Below, piece after piece: positions 1 to 7,255 of a DNA stretch of 64,000 bases. How positions within the stretch are numbered: position 1 is the stretch's first letter; each line of letters begins with the position of its first letter. A model generated the notes under the pieces. It saw only the letters and a list, made by a program, of their open reading frames with translations, did no database searches and was not told the DNA's origin. Location: positions 1,159,421 through 1,223,420 of the forward strand of contig NZ_BMES01000002.1 in NCBI RefSeq assembly GCF_014636935.1. Reading direction: 5' to 3'. The stretch is from Alsobacter metallidurans (lineage in GTDB: Bacteria; Pseudomonadota; Alphaproteobacteria; Rhizobiales; Beijerinckiaceae). The position numbers and the translations under genes were made by a program.

Positions 1-1275
1 GACTGCCTGGCGCGTTCGGCGGGCAGCGCCGGCGCGCCCGCGCGGCGCTGCCCGGTTTGCGGGTCCCCTCGCCTGCTCGTCCATCCGGAGCTCGACACGC
101 TCTCCATCGCGCATATCGACTGCGACGCGTTTTTCGCCGCCATCGAGAAGCGCGACAACCCGGAGCTGGCCGACAAGCCGGTGATCATCGGCGGCGGCAA
201 GCGGGGCGTCGTCTCGACGGCCTGCTACATCGCCCGCACGTTCGGGGTGCGCTCCGCCATGCCGATGTTCAAGGCGCTGAAGGCCTGCCCGGACGCTGTC
301 GTGGTGCGTCCCGACATCGAGAAATACAGCCGCATCGGACGGCAGATCCGCGCCATGATGCTGGACCTGACGCCGGCCGTGGAGCCGGTCTCGATCGACG
401 AGGCCTTTCTCGACCTCTCGGGCACGCAGCGCCTGCATGGCGCGCCCCCGGCCGAGACGCTGATGCGGTTCAGCAAGCGCGTGGAGCGCGAGCTGGCGCT
501 ATCGGTGTCGGTGGGCCTGTCCTACAACAAGTTCCTGGCCAAGATCGCGTCCGATCTCGACAAGCCGCGCGGCTTCGCGGTGATCGGCCGCGCCGAGGTG
601 GTGTCGTTCCTGGCCGACAAGCCCATCGGCATCATCCCGGGCGTCGGCAAGGTCACCCAGGAGCGGCTGGCCAAGGATGGGTTGCGTCTGATCGCTGACG
701 TGCAGCGCCAGTCCGACGCCGACCTCGCCCGCCGCTATGGCGAGGAGGGCCTGCGCCTCGCCCGGCTGGCCCGCGGCGAGGACCGCCGCATAGTCAAGCC
801 CGAGCGCGAAACCAAGAGCGTCTCGGCCGAGACCACCTTCGACGAAGACATCGGCGAGGCCGAGCGCCTCGCCCCCGTGCTCCTGCGACTTTCCGAGAAG
901 GTGGCGCTCCGCCTGCGCAAGGCGGATTTTTCGGCCCGCGGCCTGACGCTGAAAATGAAGACCGCCGATTTTCGCACCCGCACCCGGGCGCGCTCGGGCT
1001 TTCCGCCGACGCAACTCGCCTCGCGCATCTTCGAGATCGGTCGCGAGATGCTCGCCAAGGAGTGTGACGGCACGCGCTTCCGGCTCATTGGCATCGGCGC
1101 CTCCGATCTCGGCCCGGGCGCGGAGGCTGACCGCGGCGACCTTGTCGACGTCACGGCGACCCGAGACGCCGGCGTCGAGCGCGCCATCGACCGCCTGCGC
1201 GACAAGTTCGGCGGCGACGCCGTGATGCGCGGGCTGGTGTTCGGCGCGAAGGTGGAGCGCGGCCGGCGCGGCTGA
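1..1275 (+). CDS. dinB: DNA polymerase IV, Y-family (5' end outside window)
   Basis: Translesion DNA polymerase that copies damaged templates. The reading frame is open from base 1, so the start codon lies just outside; 424 residues are visible. The two Y-family metal-binding motifs are clear: [11 protein letters not shown] at visible residues 39-49 and SIDEAFLDL at 131-139, followed by the [12 protein letters not shown] fingers/thumb segment and a C-terminal little-finger region. Before the polymerase core there is a short Cys-bearing segment (Cys2, and CPVC at 17-20) that looks like a small zinc-ribbon extension; related alphaproteobacterial DinB proteins carry such a segment. The stop is 3 bases from the convergent eipB stop. 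Identity is near certain; only the exact start is unknown. Confidence 0.96.
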   Translation, partial: DCLARSAGSAGAPARRCPVCGSPRLLVHPELDTLSIAHIDCDAFFAAIEKRDNPELADKPVIIGGGKRGVVSTACYIARTFGVRSAMPMFKALKACPDAVVVRPDIEKYSRIGRQIRAMMLDLTPAVEPVSIDEAFLDLSGTQRLHGAPPAETLMRFSKRVERELALSVSVGLSYNKFLAKIASDLDKPRGFAVIGRAEVVSFLADKPIGIIPGVGKVTQERLAKDGLRLIADVQRQSDADLARRYGEEGLRLARLARGEDRRIVKPERETKSVSAETTFDEDIGEAERLAPVLLRLSEKVALRLRKADFSARGLTLKMKTADFRTRTRARSGFPPTQLASRIFEIGREMLAKECDGTRFRLIGIGASDLGPGAEADRGDLVDVTATRDAGVERAIDRLRDKFGGDAVMRGLVFGAKVERGRRG

Positions 1276-1278
1276 ACC

Positions 1279-2118
1279 CTACTTGGCGCACTCCGGCGCC
1301 GACATCACGTCCAGCCGCTTCAGGTCGCCATCCAGGCCGAAATCGCCGTAGTCGAGCTTGAGCTTGCGCGATACGCCATTCTCGAGAAGCTCGAACGACA
1401 GCGTATAGACCGGTTGCTGCCCGTCCTGCTTGCCTTCCTCGAAATAGCTCACCGAGACCGGCCAGCGGGTCAGCTTGTCCCAGCCGGCGTCGCGCAGCGG
1501 CTGCTCGAGCTCGCCGTCCTTGTCGTGCGGCACGGCTTTGCCGATCACCGTGAAGGTGTCGTAGACTTTCTTGCCGCCCTCGGAGCCGTCGAACAGCTTC
1601 ACCGCCACGGTGGATTTCTCGGCCCGGGCGGCGTCGATCAGCATCTTCATCTGCGCGGTCGGGAACACAATGTCGCCCTTCAGCGTAGCGCGGCCGGCCT
1701 GCGGCTTCCGGAGCCGCACCGCGACGCTGTCGCCCTTCTTCTCCGCCGAGCCGTCCGTCGCCTCGGGCGGCGTGGGGCCGACACGCGATTCGGTGTTGAA
1801 GCGGAAATTCGCGCCGTCGCCATCCTCGAACGTCGTGGTGCGCATGTCAGACAGGCGGCTGCCGATCTCACCGCCGGACAGCTCCGTCACCTGCCGGAAC
1901 GTGAGCGCATAGCCCTCGCAGGCCGAGCCCGTGAACTCGAACACGATGCGCCCGCGCGCGTTCTCGACGCCCTTGGCGCCGCCGGACTTGGACAGCGTGA
2001 GGTCGTAGGTCGCCCGATGCGGCGCCATGCCGGGCGCGGCCCAGGCTGGCTGGCTCGCGCCCGCGCCCATAACTCCCGCGCTGATCGCCGCGACGGCCGC
2101 CGTGAAACGCCAGGTCAT
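1279..2118 (-). CDS. eipB: EipB-family periplasmic envelope integrity protein (DUF1849)
   Basis: Predicted secreted protein of 279 residues. It begins with a signal peptide (hydrophobic stretch at about 6-24, cleavage near AWAA at 26-28) and continues with the family signature PHRATYDLTL at 33-42. Two cysteines remain in the mature part, Cys67 and Cys277; in the studied Brucella EipB a conserved pair of this kind forms a disulfide holding a spiral beta-sheet structure. The family is required for envelope integrity in Brucella; the same role here is inference. The start at base 2118 was chosen over an upstream in-frame start because AGGGAG lies just upstream and the signal peptide then sits at the N-terminus. 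It is convergent with dinB. Confidence 0.85.
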   Translation of the reverse strand: MTWRFTAAVAAISAGVMGAGASQPAWAAPGMAPHRATYDLTLSKSGGAKGVENARGRIVFEFTGSACEGYALTFRQVTELSGGEIGSRLSDMRTTTFEDGDGANFRFNTESRVGPTPPEATDGSAEKKGDSVAVRLRKPQAGRATLKGDIVFPTAQMKMLIDAARAEKSTVAVKLFDGSEGGKKVYDTFTVIGKAVPHDKDGELEQPLRDAGWDKLTRWPVSVSYFEEGKQDGQQPVYTLSFELLENGVSRKLKLDYGDFGLDGDLKRLDVMSAPECAK

Positions 2119-2324
2119 GCCGAACTCCCTGTTGAGGCTCCGCCGAGGCGGGGCTGAAACGATAGCGGCCGCGGTGCGCCGCAGCAATCCAGCCGCGCCT
2201 GCGACACGCTTGCAGGGCGCGGACCGATGCGCCACAACGCGTTCGGGCCGCGATCGATCACCCGCGGCGCCGGCCGCAGCGCCAGCGCATGCGGCGGCAA
2301 CGTCCGAACCGGAGCGAGGATCCC

Positions 2325-2792
2325 ATGAGCGTCGAAGCGAAGCTGCAAGAGCTGGGCGTCACCCTGCCCACCCCCGCCGCCCCGGTCGCCAACTATGTCG
2401 GCGCGGTGCGCACCGGCAATCTGCTGGTAGTGTCCGGCCAGCTCTGCTTCGGCATGGACGGCAAGCTCGCGCCCGAGCACAAGGGCAAGCTCGGCGGCGA
2501 GGTCTCGGCCGAGCACGCCGTGGAGGCCGCGCGCCTCTGCGCCATCAACGTGCTCGCGCAGGCCAAGGCCGCGCTCGGCTCTCTCGACAAGATCACCCGT
2601 TGCGTGCGCCTCGGCGGCTTCATCAATGCAGTGCCGACCTACGCGGCCATTCCGGCCGTGATGAACGGCGCGTCCGATTTCATGGTCGCCGCGCTGGGCG
2701 ACAAGGGCCGGCATGCCCGCAGCACCATCGGAGTCGCCGAACTGCCCATGGACGCCGTGGTCGAGGTCGAAGCCATGTTCGAGGTGGCGTGA
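2325..2792 (+). CDS. RidA/YjgF/YER057c-family protein
   Basis: 155-residue member of the RidA superfamily, small trimeric proteins whose founding members hydrolyse reactive enamine/imine intermediates of amino-acid metabolism. It contains the typical N-terminal strand segment (NYVGAVRTGNLLVVSGQ), the internal helix EHAVEAARLCAINVL, and the C-terminal segment in which RSTIGVAELPMDAVVEVEA matches the family end. The usual catalytic arginine position is occupied by the Arg of HARSTIGV, which suits an active deaminase-type member. ATG at 2325 follows a GGAGCGAGGA ribosome site. Its stop overlaps the next start (TGATG), so it is translationally coupled to the phosphodiesterase gene. The precise substrate cannot be read from sequence. 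Confidence 0.9.
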   Translation: MSVEAKLQELGVTLPTPAAPVANYVGAVRTGNLLVVSGQLCFGMDGKLAPEHKGKLGGEVSAEHAVEAARLCAINVLAQAKAALGSLDKITRCVRLGGFINAVPTYAAIPAVMNGASDFMVAALGDKGRHARSTIGVAELPMDAVVEVEAMFEVA

Positions 2793-3541
2793 TGGCGGCT
2801 CCGGCCTGGCTCGTCGCCCGCCCGATCGCCCATCGCGGCCTGCATGACCGCGCCAAGGGCGTGATCGAGAACACTGCGGGGGCCGCCCGCGCGGCCATCG
2901 AGCGGAACTTCGCGATCGAGTGCGACGTCCAGCTGACGCGTGATCTCGAGGCCGTGGTGTTCCACGACTTCGCGCTGGAGCGGCTGACTGCGGACGGAAC
3001 CGGCAAGGTCGCGGAGCGCACCGCGGCCGAAGTCGGCGCGCTCAGCCTCAAGGACACGACGGACCGCATCCTGCCGCTCGCCGATTTCCTGGCCGTGCTG
3101 GGCGGGCGCGTGCCGCTGGTGCTGGAGATCAAGAGCACCTTCGAGGGCGACCTGCGCCTCACCCGCCGCACTCTCGAGGTGCTGAAGGGCTACGCCGGCC
3201 CGATCGCCGTAAAGAGCTTCGATCCCGAGATCGTCGTGGCGCTGCGCGAGCTCGCTCCGGACCGGCCGCGCGGGATCATCGGGCAGGCGAACTACGAGCA
3301 CCCCGAATATGTGCGTCTGTCGAAAGAGCAGAAGCACGCCGCCGCGAACCTGCTCCACTTCGAGCGGAGCCGGCCGGACTTCCTGTCCTGGCAGGTCAAG
3401 GACCTGCAGAACGCCGCGCCATTTCTCTGCCGCCACGCCGCCGGACTGCCGGTGATGACCTGGACGGTCCGCACCCCGCACGACCGCGAACTGGCGACGG
3501 CCGGAGCGGACCAGATGGTGTTCGAGGGCTTCGTGCCGTGA
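2792..3541 (+). CDS. Glycerophosphodiester phosphodiesterase family protein
   Basis: 249 residues of a GDPD-type TIM barrel. Visible motifs are the N-terminal HRG (AHRGLHDR at about 13-20), ENT, the metal-binding ECDVQLTRD and FHD (about 46-66), LVLEIKS in the middle, and the C-terminal MTWTVRTPHD. These are the conserved catalytic and metal positions of enzymes that cleave glycerophosphodiesters to glycerol-3-phosphate and an alcohol. No signal peptide is visible, so a cytoplasmic enzyme is likely. The start overlaps the ridA-like stop by one base (TGATG), giving a two-gene operon. Actual substrate unknown. Confidence 0.9.
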   Translation: MAAPAWLVARPIAHRGLHDRAKGVIENTAGAARAAIERNFAIECDVQLTRDLEAVVFHDFALERLTADGTGKVAERTAAEVGALSLKDTTDRILPLADFLAVLGGRVPLVLEIKSTFEGDLRLTRRTLEVLKGYAGPIAVKSFDPEIVVALRELAPDRPRGIIGQANYEHPEYVRLSKEQKHAAANLLHFERSRPDFLSWQVKDLQNAAPFLCRHAAGLPVMTWTVRTPHDRELATAGADQMVFEGFVP

Positions 3542-3635
3542 GTTGAGCGCGGAAGCGACCCGCCGCGACCTCGCGCCCGCTTGCTCTCGCTGCCAGAAAG
3601 CCTAGCTTTCCGTGAGCACCTCCTGATCGGGCACA

Positions 3636-4868
3636 ATGGCCGGCGCCGCTCCCTCACATCTTCCCGACGACCTGACCTTGAAGGTCGCATCCAGCCTCAA
3701 GGCCGTGGATGCGGCCCAATGGGACGCTTGCGCGAACCCGGCTCGTCCGGCGGTTGAATCAGAAGCTGAAGCAGCTGATTCGACGTCTCAGGAAGATTGG
3801 TTCAATCCATTCATCTCGCACGCTTTCCTATCGTCGCTGGAGGAGTCGGGTTCGGCCACCGGCCGGACTGGCTGGGGCGGCGCGCATGTGCTGGTGGAAG
3901 GCCCCGGGGGCGAGATCCTGGCCTGCGCGCCGGCCTACCTGAAGTCCCACTCGCGTGGCGAGTACGTGTTCGACAGCAGTTGGGCCGACGCCTACGAGCG
4001 CGCCGGTGGAAGCTACTATCCCAAGCTGCAGGTCAGCGTGCCGTTCACGCCCGCGACCGGTCGACGCCTGCTGGTGCGGCCAGGCCCCCGCGCGGCGGAG
4101 GCCCGCGAGGCGTTGATCCACGCCCTGAGCGCACTTCGCGCACAGGCCGGGGCGTCATCGACACATGTCACCTTTCTGCCCAAGGCCGATTGGGAGGACC
4201 TGGGCGCGCGCGGGTACCTGCAGCGCATGGACCAGCAATTCCACTGGATCAACGACGGCTACGCTGACTTCGAAGGCTTTCTCGCCGCCCTCGCGTCCCG
4301 CAAGCGGAAGGCGATCCGGCGCGAGCGCCGGGACGCGTTGGCCAACGGGATCACGATCGAGCATCTCACGGGCGCCGACATCACCGAAGCGCACTGGGAT
4401 GCCTTCTTTGCCTTCTACATGGACACAGGCTCGCGCAAATGGGGTCGGCCTTACCTGACCCGCACGTTCTTCTCGTTGATCGGCGAGCGGATGGCCGACA
4501 AGACGCTGCTGATCATGGCCAAGCGCGAGGGGCGCTATGTGGCGGGGGCGATCAACTTCATCGGCGGAAACACGCTGTATGGCCGCAACTGGGGCTGCAT
4601 CGAGGATCACCCCTTCCTGCACTTCGAGGTTTGCTACTACCAGGCCATCGACTTCGCGCTCTCGCGCGGCTTCGTGCGGGTGGAGGCAGGCGCCCAGGGC
4701 GAACACAAGCTTGCGCGCGGCTACCGGGCGGTGACGACCTACTCGGCCCATGACCTGGCCGACCCCGGCCTGCGGCGGGCGGTGGCGGACTACCTGGTGC
4801 GCGAGCGCACCTATGTGGAAAGCCTGCACGAGGAATATGAGGAACAAGCTCCGTTCCGGAAGTCGTGA
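3636..4868 (+). CDS. GNAT/FemAB-like N-acyltransferase (PF04339-type)
   Basis: 410-residue protein matching the FemAB-like 'peptidogalycan biosynthesis/recognition' family of GNAT-fold acyltransferases. Recognisable segments are NPFISHAFLSSLEES (about residues 57-71), the basic FLAALASRKRKAIRRERR stretch typical of the family's central part, YMDTGSRKWGRPYLTR, and the C-terminal EHKLARGY segment with the KLARGY signature. No signal peptide. Family members are proposed to add amino acids or acyl groups to envelope molecules, but most are uncharacterised, so substrate is not assigned. It stands alone, 95 bases after the phosphodiesterase gene. Confidence 0.82.
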   Translation: MAGAAPSHLPDDLTLKVASSLKAVDAAQWDACANPARPAVESEAEAADSTSQEDWFNPFISHAFLSSLEESGSATGRTGWGGAHVLVEGPGGEILACAPAYLKSHSRGEYVFDSSWADAYERAGGSYYPKLQVSVPFTPATGRRLLVRPGPRAAEAREALIHALSALRAQAGASSTHVTFLPKADWEDLGARGYLQRMDQQFHWINDGYADFEGFLAALASRKRKAIRRERRDALANGITIEHLTGADITEAHWDAFFAFYMDTGSRKWGRPYLTRTFFSLIGERMADKTLLIMAKREGRYVAGAINFIGGNTLYGRNWGCIEDHPFLHFEVCYYQAIDFALSRGFVRVEAGAQGEHKLARGYRAVTTYSAHDLADPGLRRAVADYLVRERTYVESLHEEYEEQAPFRKS

Positions 4869-4985
4869 AGGGTGGCCGGAGCGCGCCTGCGACAGCGCGC
4901 CACCGAATGTGAGGACACGGATCGGGAACGAACAAACCAGCGGCACATTGATGGTTGGTTGGGCGATGTTGAACGGAGAGCAGCA

Positions 4986-5276
4986 ATGAAGCGCCTTGGC
5001 TTGATCCTCGTCTTGATCAGCTCCGGTTCGCCCGCGATGGCGCAGATGCGGCCCCAGACTCCCGGCATGAGCTGCGGGCAGGTGCAGAATCTGCTGGCCC
5101 AGTATGGCGGCGTGGTGCTCGGCACGGGCGGCTACACCTACGATCGCTATGTTTCGAGCGCAGCCGCGTGCCTGCCCGGCCAATCCGTGAAGCGCGAGTT
5201 TGTGCCGACCCGCAACGGCGCCTGCCCGGTCTACACCTGCTACGATCCCAGCAATCGAAACTTCTTCGACGACTGA
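4986..5276 (+). CDS. Small secreted cysteine-containing protein, function unknown
   Basis: 96-residue protein with a clear signal peptide (hydrophobic LGLILVLISS, cleavage after PAMA near residue 19). The mature part is about 77 residues and has four cysteines (within MSCGQ, AACLPG, NGACPV and YTCYD), an even number that would allow two disulfides in the periplasm. Small proteins of this look are frequent in Hyphomicrobiales and carry no function I can name. ATG at 4986 is preceded by GGAGAGCAGCA. I do not recognise a characterised homologue. Confidence 0.75.
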   Translation: MKRLGLILVLISSGSPAMAQMRPQTPGMSCGQVQNLLAQYGGVVLGTGGYTYDRYVSSAAACLPGQSVKREFVPTRNGACPVYTCYDPSNRNFFDD

Positions 5277-5357
5277 GCCCCGGCTTGACGCCGGCCGGTC
5301 CGGAAGCGACACCGGGCCGGCGGCGACCGGCGCCGCGCCAGCCCGCGGGAACACGCC

Positions 5358-5789
5358 ATGACGGCCGACCAGTCCTATGACCCAAACAACATCTTCGCCC
5401 GGATCCTGCGCGGCGAGTTGCCGTGCGAGAAGGTCTACGAGGACGAGGCGACGTTCGCCTTCATGGATATCATGCCCCGCTCGGACGGGCACGTGCTGGT
5501 AGTCCCAAAGGCGCCAGCCCGCAACATGCTCGACATCCGGCCCGAGGACCTTTCCCGTCTGATGGTGAGCGTGCAGAAAGTCGCCCGGGCCGTGAAGAGC
5601 GGCATGGCGGCCGACGGCCTCACCATCCAGCAGTTCAACGAGAGCGCGGGCGGACAGGTGGTGTTCCACATCCATTTCCACGTGCTGCCCCGCTGGGACG
5701 GCGTGCCGCTGCGGCCGCACACGGGCCAGATGGAGAAGCCAGAGGCGCTGAAGGCGCATGCGGACAGGATCCGGGCGGCGCTCGCCTAG
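5358..5789 (+). CDS. HIT (histidine triad) family hydrolase
   Basis: 143 residues, the usual length for a HIT protein. The catalytic histidine triad is present near the C-terminus as FHIHFHVLPRW (about residues 96-106), and the N-terminal NIFARILRGELPCEKVYED plus the DGHVLVVPK segment match the family. HIT enzymes hydrolyse purine nucleoside phosphoramidates or related nucleotides. The gene stands alone and its stop overlaps the convergent azlD stop by four bases. Confidence 0.93.
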   Translation: MTADQSYDPNNIFARILRGELPCEKVYEDEATFAFMDIMPRSDGHVLVVPKAPARNMLDIRPEDLSRLMVSVQKVARAVKSGMAADGLTIQQFNESAGGQVVFHIHFHVLPRWDGVPLRPHTGQMEKPEALKAHADRIRAALA

Positions 5790-6145
5790 CCGCCCCACCA
5801 GGTCGCGGCCGCGATCAGGGCGGCCTCGCCGATGACAATCCCGGCGAAAAACGACCGGCGGAACGCGAAAAAGCACGCGAAGCCGATCACGATCGCGCCG
5901 GTGCGGCCCCACCAGGGGACCAGCGCCAGCGCTCCGCTGGGCGACAGCAGCAGCTTGGCCACCACGGCCGCCAGCAGCGCGGTTGAGACCGCCCGCACCC
6001 ACACCAGGAACAGCGAGCCCTCCGGCACGCCACGCGCCGCCGCGACGCCCAGGATGCGCCAGACCTCGGTGGGCAGCAGCCCGCACAGGATGATCATGAT
6101 GTAGGGCCAGAGTGGCCCATGCACGAAAGCGAGGTCCAGCGTCAT
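5786..6145 (-). CDS. azlD: AzlD-family small subunit of branched-chain amino-acid exporter
   Basis: 119-residue integral membrane protein with four hydrophobic segments, typical of AzlD partners of AzlC. It contains the conserved early motif GLLPTEVWRILG (about 22-33). The start at base 6145 overlaps the end of azlC by four bases (ATGA), so both subunits are translated together. AzlCD pairs export branched-chain amino acids or analogues in Bacillus and Corynebacterium (BrnFE); transport of such substrates here is inferred from the family. Confidence 0.87.
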   Translation of the reverse strand: MTLDLAFVHGPLWPYIMIILCGLLPTEVWRILGVAAARGVPEGSLFLVWVRAVSTALLAAVVAKLLLSPSGALALVPWWGRTGAIVIGFACFFAFRRSFFAGIVIGEAALIAAATWWGG

Positions 6146-6888
6146 CGCCGCCCCTCCAGCATCTGGCCGAACAGGAACGCGGCGGTGCCGCCGACAAGCC
6201 CCACGCCGAGAAGGTCGAACCCGTCGCCCAGCAGCGCGCGCATTGGCGGCTCCAACGCGAAGCCGAGCGCGATCGCGAGCCAATCCGCCGGGACCCGCGC
6301 GCCGGCGCTGATCGAGAGCGTGAAGTAGATCGGGCTGACGAACAGAATGCCTGCCGCGAGCGGCGTCGGCAGCGCGCCCACCAGGAAGTAGCCGGCCCCG
6401 GTCGACAGTGTGCTGAGCAGGATGCAGGCGGCCGCGAAGCCGTAGTAGTAGGGCAGCCGCGCCGGCGGGGGTTTGCCCGGCAGGCGGCGCAGGTTCTCGG
6501 TCCAGACCGTCACGGCGACGAAATGGGCGGCGGCGCATTGCGCCCAGAAGCCCTGCCCCGGGCGCCGCAGCAGCGGCAGGATGGCGACCGTCATCGGGAA
6601 GAAGCGCACGGACGAGAAGCCGACCGCCGCTGCAACCGCCAGCGGCGTCATGCCGGCCGCGATGCCGCCATAGAAGATCACCTGCGCGGGACCGGCCCAA
6701 ATCACCAGCGTGGACATCATTGCGGCCCAGACGGGGTGGCCGACCGACTGGGCCAGCCCGCCGACGCCGACAAGCGACAAGGCGACAACCCACGCGGGCA
6801 GCGCCAGCGCGTCACGTGCGCCACGGTAGACCCAGGTCGAAGCGGGGGTCTGCAGGTCGTCGCCGTCCGGCTGATCGTCAGGCGTCAC
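6142..6888 (-). CDS. azlC: AzlC-family branched-chain amino-acid permease (large subunit)
   Basis: 248-residue membrane protein with about seven hydrophobic segments. The AzlC hallmark region is seen around residues 48-95 (HPVWAAMMSTLVIWAGPAQ and GFSSVRFFPM), which forms the substrate pathway in this family. The N-terminal 25 residues are acidic and cytoplasmic. It precedes azlD with a four-base overlap, making a two-gene exporter operon on the minus strand. No regulator gene is adjacent. Confidence 0.88.
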   Translation of the reverse strand: MTPDDQPDGDDLQTPASTWVYRGARDALALPAWVVALSLVGVGGLAQSVGHPVWAAMMSTLVIWAGPAQVIFYGGIAAGMTPLAVAAAVGFSSVRFFPMTVAILPLLRRPGQGFWAQCAAAHFVAVTVWTENLRRLPGKPPPARLPYYYGFAAACILLSTLSTGAGYFLVGALPTPLAAGILFVSPIYFTLSISAGARVPADWLAIALGFALEPPMRALLGDGFDLLGVGLVGGTAAFLFGQMLEGRR

Positions 6889-6904
6889 GGCCGGACGCGC
6901 CCCC

Positions 6905-7096
6905 TCACTGCGGCGCGCCTTTGTCCTTGCCGGAGATTATGGCCATCAAGGGCGTGTTCTTGATCTGGTCGCGAACCTGCAGCCAGCCCCAATAAACCCC
7001 GAATGCGAGCGCCGGCACGACGATCCAGGCCAGCAGCTCTTCCATGCGCTCACGCCTGCGCTTGCGCTGCCGCCGTTTCTCGAACCAGGACGCCAC
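6905..7096 (-). CDS. Small single-pass membrane protein, unknown function
   Basis: 63 residues if started at the GTG at base 7096, which has GGGAG seven bases upstream. A very basic N-terminal cytoplasmic stretch (FEKRRQRKRRRER) is followed by one transmembrane helix (LLAWIVVPALAFGVYWGW) and a short C-terminal tail. An internal ATG at 7045 would give a 46-residue version lacking the basic part. It lies 16 bases before azlC and could lead the azlCD operon. No family recognised. Confidence 0.6.
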   Translation of the reverse strand: MASWFEKRRQRKRRRERMEELLAWIVVPALAFGVYWGWLQVRDQIKNTPLMAIISGKDKGAPQ

Positions 7097-7255
7097 GTGA
7101 TATCTCCCGATCCGGGCCTCAATCCGCCCGCGACAAGCGGATGGGCGAAACGCGCACGTTCCGCCCATCCAGGATCAACGTCTTACCGCAAGCCGCCCGG
7201 GGCCGAAACCGCCAAACGCGCGTCTCAGCCCTGCGAAGCAGGAAGCGTCAGCAAC

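Noticed and set aside
4155-6197. 680-codon minus-strand frame
   Set aside because: Crosses the acyltransferase, HIT and azlD genes in antisense or wrong frame; low-complexity, no motifs.
7138-7176. GGATGGGCG hairpin after clpA as terminator
   Set aside because: Arms pair (GGATGGGCG/CGCCCATCC) but no T tract follows in either direction; left as an uncalled inverted repeat.
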